Shown: positions 44,648 through 51,962, numbered from the stretch's first letter. The stretch: 64,000 nucleotides of DNA from Lentibacillus amyloliquefaciens (GCF_001307805.1 NZ_CP013862.1:558001-622000); one strand, 5' to 3'. A program made the numbers and translations. Notes: generated by a model not told the origin, from the letters alone.

Positions 44648-45253
44648 ATGAAAAAAAAGCATTTAATAATTGGGTTGCTTGCTTTACTTACAACTATGGT
44701 TTTAGCAGCTTGTGGTGGAAATGAAGAATCGGATCCAAATGATAATACCAATACGGAGACTGAATCCCACGAAAATAATGAAGAAGGTTCTAATGACCAA
44801 CCAGGTCACGAAGGAATGAATCATTCCAGCTCGGGTGAGGTTCTTGATGAGCTGGAAGATGCAGAGAACCCAACCTATGAAATGGGAAGTCAGGCGATAA
44901 TTGAAACTGACCATATGGAAGGTATGAATGGTGCTGAAGCAACCATCGACGGTGCCTATGATACCACGGCATATACGGTTACCTATACGCCAACGAATGG
45001 CGATGAACCAGTAGAAAACCATAAGTGGGTTATTCATGAAGAATTGGAAAACCCCGAGGAGGCAACACTGGAGCCAGGTACAGAAGTTACTATTAACGCT
45101 TCCCATATGGAAGGCATGGATGGTGTCACCGCTGAGATTGACGATGCTAACGAAACTACTGTGTATATGGTTAGCTACACTTCAACGAATGGCGGCGAAA
45201 AAGTCTCAAACCATAAATGGGTAACAGAAAGTGAGCTTTCTCCTGTTGAATAA
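44648..45253 (+). CDS. ydhK: YdhK-like lipoprotein with two DUF1541 domains
   Basis: 201 aa from the ATG following GTGGAGG; an in-frame upstream codon is less likely. Lipobox MVLAACGG, an Asp/Glu/His-rich linker (QPGHEGMNHSS), then two tandem DUF1541 repeats, each with HMEGM (residues ~91 and ~156) and Y-V-Y-T-NG-E. Met/His-rich motifs fit a copper-binding surface protein. Confidence 0.88.
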   Translation: MKKKHLIIGLLALLTTMVLAACGGNEESDPNDNTNTETESHENNEEGSNDQPGHEGMNHSSSGEVLDELEDAENPTYEMGSQAIIETDHMEGMNGAEATIDGAYDTTAYTVTYTPTNGDEPVENHKWVIHEELENPEEATLEPGTEVTINASHMEGMDGVTAEIDDANETTVYMVSYTSTNGGEKVSNHKWVTESELSPVE

Positions 45254-45349
45254 ATACAAAAAACAATTTAACCTTATTTTTATTCGTGATTAATTGTTAA
45301 TTCAAATAAGTATTCTTCATAGTTGCGCGATTGTATTACAAGACAAATT

Positions 45350-45391
45350 AAAAAATTCGATTCCCTGAACCTGTAAGGAATCGAATTTTTT
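45350..45391. terminator. bidirectional Rho-independent terminator
   Basis: AAAAAATTCGATTCC / GGAATCGAATTTTTT, a perfect 15-bp stem between the convergent YdhK-like and Csp-like genes. Confidence 0.92.
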
Positions 45392-45420
45392 AGGTTTAAA
45401 ATCTGCTTAGCGTACAAAAT

Positions 45421-45747
45421 TTATGCAGACATTGCAAAGGCGCGGCATTCTTGAGCACAATGCAAGCAAATTTGACCACATCTTTGTGATTGTTCATCAG
45501 GATGTTGTAAACAATGATTTCCACATACTTCACAAATTTGTGCGCATAATGAGGCAATGGATTTTGCATAATAACTACAACGTGCAATATACTTTGTAGT
45601 TAATGTACAGATATCAGCACAATCTCTTAGTAATCTTAATTGCTCTCTTCTATGGCTTGAATCTTTCATTTGTAGAATCGAATACTCCGTATATTCACAA
45701 ACAGCTTCACAATTTTGAACAGTTTTTAAAACTTGATGATGTGACAT
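45421..45747 (-). CDS. yhjQ: YhjQ-like four-helix-bundle Cys-rich protein
   Basis: 108 aa, Cys-rich (CEAVCEYTEY, CAQICEVCGNHC, CGQICLHCAQEC), YhjQ/DUF326 type related to Csp copper-storage proteins. No signal peptide. Together with 44042-45253 it forms a copper-sequestration set. SD is weak. Confidence 0.85.
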   Translation of the reverse strand: MSHHQVLKTVQNCEAVCEYTEYSILQMKDSSHRREQLRLLRDCADICTLTTKYIARCSYYAKSIASLCAQICEVCGNHCLQHPDEQSQRCGQICLHCAQECRAFAMSA

Positions 45748-45916
45748 GTGACTCTGATCAACATGGTGAATGATACATCAAATTTCCTCCAATGTTTACT
45801 TTTTTATTTTAACAATTTCAATATATGTATGGACATCTACCTATGTTTAAGGCATAAGCCTAAAATCCAAATATGTGTTAAAAGGGACAAAAGGAATATG
45901 TTATTTGTTTCTTAAA

Positions 45917-45980
45917 CGGGCGCACTTCCGGAATAAAAGACAGTGTCCAATTTGCCATTGTAGGGCCATTTGTTGAACAA
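45917..45980 (+). repeat. cassette repeat (copy 23)
   Basis: CGGGCGCacttccGGAATAA, pairing GTGTCC, spacer AATTTGCCATTGTA, then GGGCCATTTGTTGAACAA; spacing 45 bp. One of the best copies. Confidence 0.92.
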
Positions 45981-46050
45981 TTTTTATAAAACATTCTATA
46001 AGAGTTAACGTCCAATAAACTATTGTAAAAGCTATTAAAGGAGTTTTTTT

Positions 46051-46389
46051 ATGAAACGTTTGCTTTCTATATGCTTGACACTAATATTATTTGCGCTTAT
46101 TGGTTGTACTACAAATGAAAATGACAAAAAAGAGTATTCCCTTCTTGTTGTGGAAGGTGATAAAAATATTAGTGAGGATTTTGGTAAGTACGGCGGAAAT
46201 GAATCCCCCGTTGCTGAAATGGAGTATTTCACAAGTTTAAAAGCTGCCAAGGAAAGATACCCAAGTTATGAAATTGAAAAATCTCCAGCAGTATTCATAT
46301 TTGAAACCGGTGGCGGGGATATGAAGAAATTGAAATTCAAAACATATGATGTTGAGGAAGCGATTGGATTTTTAAGGGAAGTTACTTAA
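46051..46389 (+). CDS. small lipoprotein (cassette gene)
   Basis: 112 aa. SD AAAGGAG; lipobox LFALIGCTT; short mature domain (YSLLVVEGDKNISEDFG, SPAVFIFETGG). Surface-exposed, function unknown. Confidence 0.65.
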   Translation: MKRLLSICLTLILFALIGCTTNENDKKEYSLLVVEGDKNISEDFGKYGGNESPVAEMEYFTSLKAAKERYPSYEIEKSPAVFIFETGGGDMKKLKFKTYDVEEAIGFLREVT

Positions 46390-46430
46390 AGAACTGAATT
46401 AAAGAATCTAAGTAAACAATTTTCTGCAAT

Positions 46431-46493
46431 AGGGCGCAAATCTGGAATAAAGGACAACGCCCAAATTACCATTGTAAGACAATTTTGGAATAA
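46431..46493 (+). repeat. cassette repeat (copy 24)
   Basis: AGGGCGCaaatctGGAATAA, pairing ACGCCC, spacer AAATTACCATTGTA, then AGACAATTTTGGAATAA. Confidence 0.85.
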
Positions 46494-46520
46494 TTTTTTA
46501 TGGGTAAAATGGGGGTATAG

Positions 46521-46727
46521 ATGTTTTTAAAGAGGTTTAACCGAACAGGAAAAGTGATTGCATTTACAGGAATGTGGATCTCTGCCTTTGGATTTGCATT
46601 TAATGAGACGATAGCAGGGGTTTCAGGTACTCCAGATTCATTGGCTGCATTATCAATCCCCTTAATTGCTATAGGTATAATATTGTTAATCACTTCAAAT
46701 TTCTTCAAAAGAAAACGTGAGGGATAA
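46521..46727 (+). CDS. small two-TM membrane protein (cassette gene)
   Basis: 68 aa: MFLKRFNRTGK basic start, two hydrophobic helices and KRKREG end. SD TGGGGG is modest. Unknown function. Confidence 0.55.
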   Translation: MFLKRFNRTGKVIAFTGMWISAFGFAFNETIAGVSGTPDSLAALSIPLIAIGIILLITSNFFKRKREG

Positions 46728-46739
46728 ATCTTCTTCAAT

Positions 46740-46802
46740 CAGGAGCTAATTAGGAATAAGAATAAACGCCAATGCTGAATATAAGAGACCATTTTGGGTG
46801 AC
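46740..46802 (+). repeat. cassette repeat (copy 25, degenerate)
   Basis: GGAGCTaattaGGAATAA, pairing ACGCC, then GAGACCATTTTGGGTGACA. Confidence 0.6.
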
Positions 46803-46831
46803 ACAACTTTATGTTATGAGGTGGAACCATT

Positions 46832-47164
46832 TTGGATAAAAAAATTAAATTTACTGTCTTCGCAATTGTATTAATCGGCTTATTATCTGCGTGTAGTTCC
46901 TCTAATGGCGACAAAACAGAAGGTAATGAAACAAAAGAAACTTTTACAGGAACCATTGAAAAGATAACGGACCAAAATGTTGCTATTGTAACTATAGAAG
47001 AGGGCAAAATACTTAAATCAGGACGAGAAGTGAGTGTGAATCTTTCGGTTGCCAATGATACAACATTTCAAATTGGCGATAAGATTAGAGTCGGATATGA
47101 TGGTAAGGTTAGAGAAAGCTATCCACTTGGAATTAATACAACTTTTGTAGAATTGATTAATTGA
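46832..47164 (+). CDS. DUF3221-like lipoprotein
   Basis: 110 aa from a TTG with TGAGGTGG upstream. Lipobox LLSACSSS; the mature part (GTIEKITDQNVAIVT, FQIGDKIRVGYDGKVRESYP) is the OB-like DUF3221 pattern. Surface-anchored; function unknown. Confidence 0.8.
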   Translation: MDKKIKFTVFAIVLIGLLSACSSSNGDKTEGNETKETFTGTIEKITDQNVAIVTIEEGKILKSGREVSVNLSVANDTTFQIGDKIRVGYDGKVRESYPLGINTTFVELIN

Positions 47165-47179
47165 GGCTTGTTAAGTTAA

Positions 47180-47207
47180 CGGGCGCTCATCTGGAAAATA
47201 AGCAACA
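47180..47207 (+). repeat. cassette repeat, proximal half (copy 26)
   Basis: CGGGCGCtcatctGGAAAATAA. Confidence 0.7.
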
Positions 47208-47230
47208 TTTGATAAACCCAAAATTTTTAT

Positions 47231-47272
47231 AACCAAAACCAATTTTCCGGGAGTAGAGAATTGGTTTTGGTT
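47231..47272 (-). terminator. terminator of the zeta-toxin gene
   Basis: AACCAAAACCAATT / AATTGGTTTTGGTT perfect 14-bp stem abutting the toxin stop codon. Confidence 0.85.
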
Positions 47273-47876
47273 ATAGTTCTGTTGGTGGTTTTTTTTGAAA
47301 TTGTTGCCATAAAGAAAGCGCCCAATCAGGTAGCTGATTAACTTCAAAAGTTATTTTACCATCATTTATTTCTAATATAATTTCTCCATCGTCTTTACTG
47401 TTGTCAATTAGAATAAGGTTATCGATAATAGGAGCACATTCATAAAGGTGTTTAAATGAAGTTTTATCCCTTCTGAGAATATCTTCAGTTGGGATATGAT
47501 GACCGCCATTTTTTACTCTCATTGCAATCCTTTCAATATTTTGATTAACGTCATTGAGTGCAATGTAAAACATTGTCACTTCATAACCATATTCTTTGGC
47601 TTTGCTTATTTGTCTAAGTGCATTTTTTCCAGCAAGTGTTGTTTCAATAGAAAAATCTTTACCTTCTTTGATATATTCATTAACCGATTTAATGACTTCT
47701 TTCCCTGCAGCAACCTTTTTTGCCTCCGGATTTTCCGAATCTAACCGTCGTGCAATAGCATCGGCATCAATGTTGATATCAACACCAATTTTGTCGATAA
47801 TCAAATTGCGAAAAGTGCTTTTTCCACTACCGTTATTACCTGCAAACACAAAGAATATTGGCTGATGCGTATGCAT
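47271..47876 (-). CDS. zeta toxin-family kinase
   Basis: 201 aa. Walker A FAGNNGSGKST (~residue 11), DADAIARRL, IETTLAG and the C-terminal half of the zeta/PezT-like P-loop kinases, which phosphorylate UDP-N-acetylglucosamine-type targets and block wall synthesis. Its ATG overlaps the upstream gene's stop (TAATG), the coupling of a toxin-antitoxin pair. Confidence 0.85.
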   Translation of the reverse strand: MHTHQPIFFVFAGNNGSGKSTFRNLIIDKIGVDINIDADAIARRLDSENPEAKKVAAGKEVIKSVNEYIKEGKDFSIETTLAGKNALRQISKAKEYGYEVTMFYIALNDVNQNIERIAMRVKNGGHHIPTEDILRRDKTSFKHLYECAPIIDNLILIDNSKDDGEIILEINDGKITFEVNQLPDWALSLWQQFQKKPPTEL

Positions 47877-48070
47877 TAAGATTCACCATCATTATTGAAT
47901 GGACTAATTTTACCATTAGGATATTCTTTTACAAGCTTCCCGTTTTTTTCATATATAATATATGTCTTATTTGCTTTGGCATCAATTCTTGCTCGCTCAC
48001 CGGTCATCTTAGCCCATTTGTCAATCCAGCCGTATTTTCGTTTGGATTCATTGTTTTGCTGTTTTAACAT
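47876..48070 (-). CDS. putative antitoxin partner of zeta-type toxin
   Basis: About 64 aa from the ATG (MLKQQNNESKRKYGW) after AGGCGGTGATT. Basic N-terminus, IIYEKNGKLVKEYPNGKI in the second half. Not similar to epsilon by eye, but the 1-bp overlap with the toxin and small size fit the antitoxin role. Confidence 0.6.
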   Translation of the reverse strand: MLKQQNNESKRKYGWIDKWAKMTGERARIDAKANKTYIIYEKNGKLVKEYPNGKISPFNNDGES

Positions 48071-48186
48071 AAGAATCACCGCCTTTATTTAATTATATCA
48101 GATTGCTGGTTTAATTATAATAATTGTTGCCTTCCAAATTGTTTTCCTTAATACTAATTAGTATAGGAAAATATTGTTCTGCAAAC

Positions 48187-48205
48187 AGGCGCTATAATGG
48201 CACAA
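48187..48205 (+). repeat. possible degenerate cassette repeat (copy 27)
   Basis: CAGGCGCTATAATGGCAC; core mostly kept, GAATAA lost. Confidence 0.35.
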
Positions 48206-48233
48206 ACCTTAAATGGAAAAGTAGGTGTTTATG

Positions 48234-48473
48234 ATGACAAAAAGTTATGTCGCAATTACGTATGATGTTTGTGAACATAATGATTTATGCGAGGATATGA
48301 ATGAATATATTTTAGATTCTTCTGTTGATATGGATAAGCAAGTAAAAGGTTTTGCTGAACAAGACGTTGCGCCCTTAGTCAAAGTTTATGAGTCAGCTAC
48401 AAGTGACTTTGGGGAATTAACACTGTATAAAGAATTTAAATTCAAGGAATATGAGTGTGATTGTGAACAGTAG
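48234..48473 (+). CDS. hypothetical soluble protein (cassette gene)
   Basis: About 79 aa from MTKSYVAITYDV after GTAGGTG. Acidic, with five Cys (CEHNDLC, CDCEQ), so metal binding is possible. No family recognised. Confidence 0.55.
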   Translation: MTKSYVAITYDVCEHNDLCEDMNEYILDSSVDMDKQVKGFAEQDVAPLVKVYESATSDFGELTLYKEFKFKEYECDCEQ

Positions 48474-48489
48474 CACGTTATTCCAGAAT

Positions 48490-48554
48490 AGGGCGCAATT
48501 CCGGAATAAGGCTTGACTTCCAATCCTGCGGAAAAGGGCCATTTTATTGAATAA
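48490..48554 (+). repeat. cassette repeat (copy 28)
   Basis: GGGCGCaattccGGAATAA then GGGCCATTTTATTGAATAA, 45 bp apart, ending right before the SD of the 62-aa paralogue. Confidence 0.92.
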
Positions 48555-48574
48555 GCATACAAAGGGGAGTATAT

Positions 48575-48763
48575 ATGTCAAAGTATTTCAAAGGGGAATT
48601 TTTGAAACAAAGAATTATTTTAACTGTTATACTCCTAAGCATAATAACACTATCTGAGTACGGATTAATTTCTAATACATTAAATTCATTTTTTGCGGGA
48701 GTAGCTCTTATTGTATTTTTTATTGTGGATAGTGATTTGAGAAAAAATGAACCACATTACTAA
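48575..48763 (+). CDS. 62-aa two-TM membrane protein, paralogue of 6895-7083
   Basis: MSKYFKGEFLKQR start; differs from the other copy by about ten residues, with the same SD block (ATACAAAGGGGAGTAT) and the same post-stop bases up to CGGGCGC. One substitution changes SLYGLI to SEYGLI in a TM region. Function unknown. Confidence 0.7.
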   Translation: MSKYFKGEFLKQRIILTVILLSIITLSEYGLISNTLNSFFAGVALIVFFIVDSDLRKNEPHY

Positions 48764-48768
48764 TCAAA

Positions 48769-48834
48769 CGGGCGCAAGAAAGGAATAAGTGAAAGCATCT
48801 AAAATCGCACTATTGAGCCATTTTGTTGAATATT
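48769..48834 (+). repeat. cassette repeat (copy 29)
   Basis: CGGGCGCaagaaaGGAATAA then GAGCCATTTTGTTGAATA; spacing 45 bp. Confidence 0.88.
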
Positions 48835-48859
48835 AATCAAAATGAGGAATGTTGTTGAA

Positions 48860-49405
48860 ATGGGTAAAAAATTTTTAAACGTAAGTGGTTGGATTTTACT
48901 TTTGGGTATGGTTGCTTTATGGATTAGGTTCGGATATACGGATTGGCAGTTATTATTATTACCTGCAACTTATCTTTGTTTTTCGATTGGTGATGGCAAG
49001 ATTAAAAAACTGAAGTCGCTGTCGGTATCTCAAACCATAATACTTGTGTCTTCGTTTATCATATCCGTTGCCATTGCATTCGGACTTATCCAACTTGCTA
49101 ATTATCTGATTCATGATGTTTTTCATCTTCAAGGGATCCTTAAAACTATGAGTGAATGGCTTGCTGTAATTCTCTCATTATTCCCTGCTGTAATTGCATT
49201 TAGCAGCGTAATCAATAAAATAGACGATAGTTTAAAGGAAAAATATAATGATCCGCACACCAAGGCTTCCGAATATGATGGCTTGAAGATGGAAGCCAAT
49301 AAAATGTTGAAATCCATGACAAAGATGCAGACGATTAAAGCATTAAGAAAGAGATATGGCTTATCTTTGGTAGATGCAAAAAATATCGTGGATTCAGTAA
49401 AATAG
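48860..49405 (+). CDS. four-TM membrane protein with C-terminal L7/L12-like helix motif
   Basis: About 181 aa from MGKKFLNVSG (ATG after TGAGGAATG); an ATG 18 bp earlier lacks an SD. Four hydrophobic segments, then a cytoplasmic tail ending MTKMQTIKALRKRYGLSLV and DAKNIVDSVK. The tail resembles the C-terminal domain of ribosomal protein L7/L12 (VIK-R--TGLGLKEAK--VD). Such fused domains occur in orphan Firmicutes proteins; function unknown. Confidence 0.65.
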   Translation: MGKKFLNVSGWILLLGMVALWIRFGYTDWQLLLLPATYLCFSIGDGKIKKLKSLSVSQTIILVSSFIISVAIAFGLIQLANYLIHDVFHLQGILKTMSEWLAVILSLFPAVIAFSSVINKIDDSLKEKYNDPHTKASEYDGLKMEANKMLKSMTKMQTIKALRKRYGLSLVDAKNIVDSVK

Positions 49406-49419
49406 TGATCTTCAAGAAT

Positions 49420-49480
49420 AGGGCGCTTTTCACTAATAAAGAATAGCACCAATATTGGACAGGATAGACACATTTTTATG
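49420..49480 (+). repeat. cassette repeat (copy 30)
   Basis: AGGGCGCttttcaCTAATAA, pairing AGCACC; the distal half is diverged. Confidence 0.75.
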
Positions 49481-49498
49481 GCAAAGGGTTAGGGACAT

Positions 49499-50044
49499 AT
49501 GAATAAAGAACTTGAACAAGAAGTTGAGCGAGTTAGGAAACAAATGAAGAAGGGCTATTTAGTATTTCTTGCTATATTGTTATTAGGTATAGGTTCATTG
49601 GCTTATAATTTTATGAAAGGCTCTTATGCCTTTGAAATTGTTTTCTTTTTTTCTTTCATCGCTGCAATGGTTATCATTAGATATTTACCGATCATAACAC
49701 TACCGGCACGTTTCTCGAAGGTTATCAACAGTATCTTGATTGTTCTAGGTTTTATTATAATAGGTCTTATTTTTTCCACTATCTGGACTAACATAACATT
49801 CCCTTTTGAAGAAATTCCTGATACTATAGATCCGGATACTATAGGGATATTGAATCAATTTGGAATCCAAATTAAATATGCAGTTCTAACAAGTACTTCA
49901 CTATTTTTAACTGTTATTTTACTAAACAAGAAGAGCGTTTGGACATCTCCGATGCTTTTGGCTATTCTTGGTTTAGCAATTTTGTTATTGCCATTCGTAT
50001 TACTATGTGTGATTAAGTTCTATGGTCTTTTAAAAGGTTTGTAA
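49499..50044 (+). CDS. multi-TM membrane protein (cassette gene)
   Basis: 181 aa: charged N-terminal helix, then five hydrophobic segments. SD AGGGACAT is weak. No family recognised. Confidence 0.6.
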   Translation: MNKELEQEVERVRKQMKKGYLVFLAILLLGIGSLAYNFMKGSYAFEIVFFFSFIAAMVIIRYLPIITLPARFSKVINSILIVLGFIIIGLIFSTIWTNITFPFEEIPDTIDPDTIGILNQFGIQIKYAVLTSTSLFLTVILLNKKSVWTSPMLLAILGLAILLLPFVLLCVIKFYGLLKGL

Positions 50045-50091
50045 AAGGTTATCGGCTTATGTACAAATACCCTGCGACAGTCTTCAATTAT

Positions 50092-50146
50092 CGGGCGCAA
50101 TAACCGAATAAATGTCTGCCGCAATAGGGCCATTATCTGAAATAAC
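50092..50146 (+). repeat. cassette repeat (copy 31)
   Basis: CGGGCGCaataacCGAATAA then GGGCCATTATCTGAAATAA; spacing 34 bp. Confidence 0.85.
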
Positions 50147-50177
50147 GGAATGCATCTTTTTTAATCAAATGAAAGCA

Positions 50178-50231
50178 ATAATAAACCTAACATAATGTTA
50201 ATTTGACTTAACATTATGTTAGGTTTATTAT
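50178..50231 (+). promoter_or_regulatory. 24-bp perfect inverted repeat containing a promoter
   Basis: Arms ATAATAAACCTAACATAATG+TTAA (50178-50201) and their exact complement (50208-50231) surround TTTGAC. TTGACT (50203-50208), 17 bp, TATTAT (50226-50231) form a consensus promoter inside it. Likely autoregulatory operator of the XRE gene. Confidence 0.8.
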
Positions 50232-50268
50232 ATACATAAGTTAAAATAAAGAAAAGAAGGAGATTAAT

Positions 50269-50478
50269 GTGCGACTATCCAACCGAATAAGGGAATTACG
50301 TGCTCGTTTTCAATGGACACAGCAAGATCTTGCGTCAAGAGTGGGAGTAACTAGACAAACGATTGCTGCATTAGAAAAGGGGGACTACATTCCTTCTTTG
50401 CTCTTAGCGATGAATATTTGTATTGAATTTCAACTGACTGTTGAAGAGGTATTTCAAGTAAAAGGGGAGGAAAAATAA
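50269..50478 (+). CDS. XRE-family transcriptional regulator
   Basis: 69 aa HTH_3 protein: RIRELRARFQWTQQDLASRV, GVTRQTIAALEKGDYIPSL. GTG start after AAGGAGATT; an overlapping ATG is out of frame. Similar to the short YvaO/YozG-type regulators paired with membrane proteins. Its stop overlaps the next gene's ATG by 1 bp; the palindromic promoter upstream suggests autoregulation. Confidence 0.9.
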   Translation: MRLSNRIRELRARFQWTQQDLASRVGVTRQTIAALEKGDYIPSLLLAMNICIEFQLTVEEVFQVKGEEK

Positions 50479-50948
50479 TGAAATTAAAGGGAATTTATGT
50501 ATTAAATATAACGGTGTTAGCCTTGTTTGGATGGGCAATGATAGCCTATTATGATACAGCAACGGAAATTAAATCAACGATTGATAATCCCAGTATGGAA
50601 GGTTTTGCATTTTCCACGAATGTACTACCGCTTATCCTTTTGTTAATAGTTGGCATACCAGCTGCAGTTGTATTAACCCGAAAACAACGAAAGGAAAAAA
50701 AGGGATGGAAGGCAGCAATACTTTTCCCAGCAGAATTGAAGGAGAATGATGAACGAGAAAAAGCACTGACTTCAAAAGCTTGTCGAGATACCTATATTTC
50801 AACGATGATTGCATCTCCATTTCTTGCTGCATTTATGTTATTTCACCCGTTTGTTTCTAGCTATTTTGCTGCCTATCCGATTGTTATATTAATGCTTTTT
50901 CCAATTATTCAAGTAACAGTATTTTACCTGTCACTAAAAAAGAATTAA
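50478..50948 (+). CDS. four-TM membrane protein paired with XRE regulator
   Basis: 156 aa, SD GGGGAGG. Four TM helices with a cytoplasmic loop containing LKENDEREKALTSKACRDTY, as in DUF2178-type membrane proteins that follow an XRE gene. Function unknown; coupled to the regulator. Confidence 0.7.
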   Translation: MKLKGIYVLNITVLALFGWAMIAYYDTATEIKSTIDNPSMEGFAFSTNVLPLILLLIVGIPAAVVLTRKQRKEKKGWKAAILFPAELKENDEREKALTSKACRDTYISTMIASPFLAAFMLFHPFVSSYFAAYPIVILMLFPIIQVTVFYLSLKKN

Positions 50949-51047
50949 GAGGATTGATAAGAAACTTTTATTTTGAAAGAGCTCTTAATAATAATCTTGA
51001 ATAACAGAGTAAGTTTTCACTCAACATTGTCAATGGTATTCCATAAT

Positions 51048-51107
51048 CGGGCGCAATTCTTGAATAAGAAGGCACCCTTCAGTATAAAGCTATTTAATTG
51101 AATAAAG
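51048..51107 (+). repeat. cassette repeat (copy 32)
   Basis: CGGGCGCaattctTGAATAA then AGCTATTTAATTGAATAA. Last good copy of the array. Confidence 0.85.
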
Positions 51108-51146
51108 GACTCTAGATTTTCTAAAGGCAATGCTTATCAAAATCAA

Positions 51147-51362
51147 TTATTTATTTTCATTTTCTTCGATATACTCCATTAAATCACCCGGCTGGCAATC
51201 CAGAGCTTTACAAAGTGCATCAAGTGTTGTAAAGCGGATTGCCTTTCCTTTTTCATTTTTAAGTATAGATAAGTTTGCTGGTGTGATTCCTACTAATTCG
51301 GAAAGTTTATTTAATGACATTTTACGCTCAGCCATCATAACATCAAGTTTAATCCTTATCAT
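51147..51362 (-). CDS. yozG: XRE-family regulator, YozG-like
   Basis: 71 aa: KLDVMMAERKMSLNKLSELV and GITPANLSILKNEKGKAIRF, the YozG pattern, C-terminal GDLMEYIEENENK. It follows a DUF2975 membrane protein gene in the same direction, as yozG follows yoaS in Bacillus. Confidence 0.85.
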   Translation of the reverse strand: MIRIKLDVMMAERKMSLNKLSELVGITPANLSILKNEKGKAIRFTTLDALCKALDCQPGDLMEYIEENENK

Positions 51363-51389
51363 TATTATTCGCCCACTTCATCTTCATCT

Positions 51390-51962
51390 TCATATTGTTT
51401 TCCTATTTTCTTCTACTGCATTGACAGCCGTTCTCAAAGCTAATGCAATAATAATAAGTACTATTCCGCCGGCAATCATATCTATATAGGAAAGATTCGA
51501 AAAGGATACGTGTGCGTTAGTGATAGATAAAGCACTTAAAACCTTGGAAAGCATAAGATTACTCGTATAAGTAGAAGCAGTTCCTAAAATACCGATGGAC
51601 AGGCCCAATTTAAACAAAACAGATACATTTTCATACATAAAGAGACTATATGTATGAATGTTTTTTAAAAGTTTATACATAAACCAGAAAAACAGGAGTG
51701 CGGTTAATCCTGTAGTCAGCTCATTCACAAAATAAAGGATTAAAAATTGCCCTTCCTCATAAATTGCCGGTTGTTGACGAAAATCAATCGTAAAGTAAGC
51801 AAATACCGGTTCTAAAGGACCAAACGAATCGGCGAAACCGCTGGCAGGTATAAATAAACGAGACAAACCCTCCATCAACATAAAGATCATTAAAAGCATC
51901 ATTAAATAAAAGCCAATTAAAGATATGAGTGAACCTATTTTAAATATAATTTTTGATTTCAT
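51390..51962 (-). CDS. yoaS: DUF2975 membrane protein, YoaS-like
   Basis: About 190 aa from MKSKIIFKIGSLISL after AAGGAGAC. Four TM helices with YLFVNELTTGL-like central region and a C-terminal RTAVNAVEENR, matching DUF2975 proteins partnered with YozG-type regulators. Function unknown. Confidence 0.8.
   Translation of the reverse strand: MKSKIIFKIGSLISLIGFYLMMLLMIFMLMEGLSRLFIPASGFADSFGPLEPVFAYFTIDFRQQPAIYEEGQFLILYFVNELTTGLTALLFFWFMYKLLKNIHTYSLFMYENVSVLFKLGLSIGILGTASTYTSNLMLSKVLSALSITNAHVSFSNLSYIDMIAGGIVLIIIALALRTAVNAVEENRKTI

Noticed and set aside
2983..51107. CRISPR array
   Set aside because: The repeats are 19 to 65 bp, degenerate, and separated by whole genes of variable size; there are no regular spacers or cas genes.
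2983..51107. Calling the array a true integron
   Set aside because: No IntI-type integrase, no attI and no canonical attC R'/R'' sequences are visible; only the layout is similar.
2983..51107. Repeats as simple terminators
   Set aside because: Few copies have T-runs, many lie before genes on the opposite strand, and polarity does not follow gene direction.
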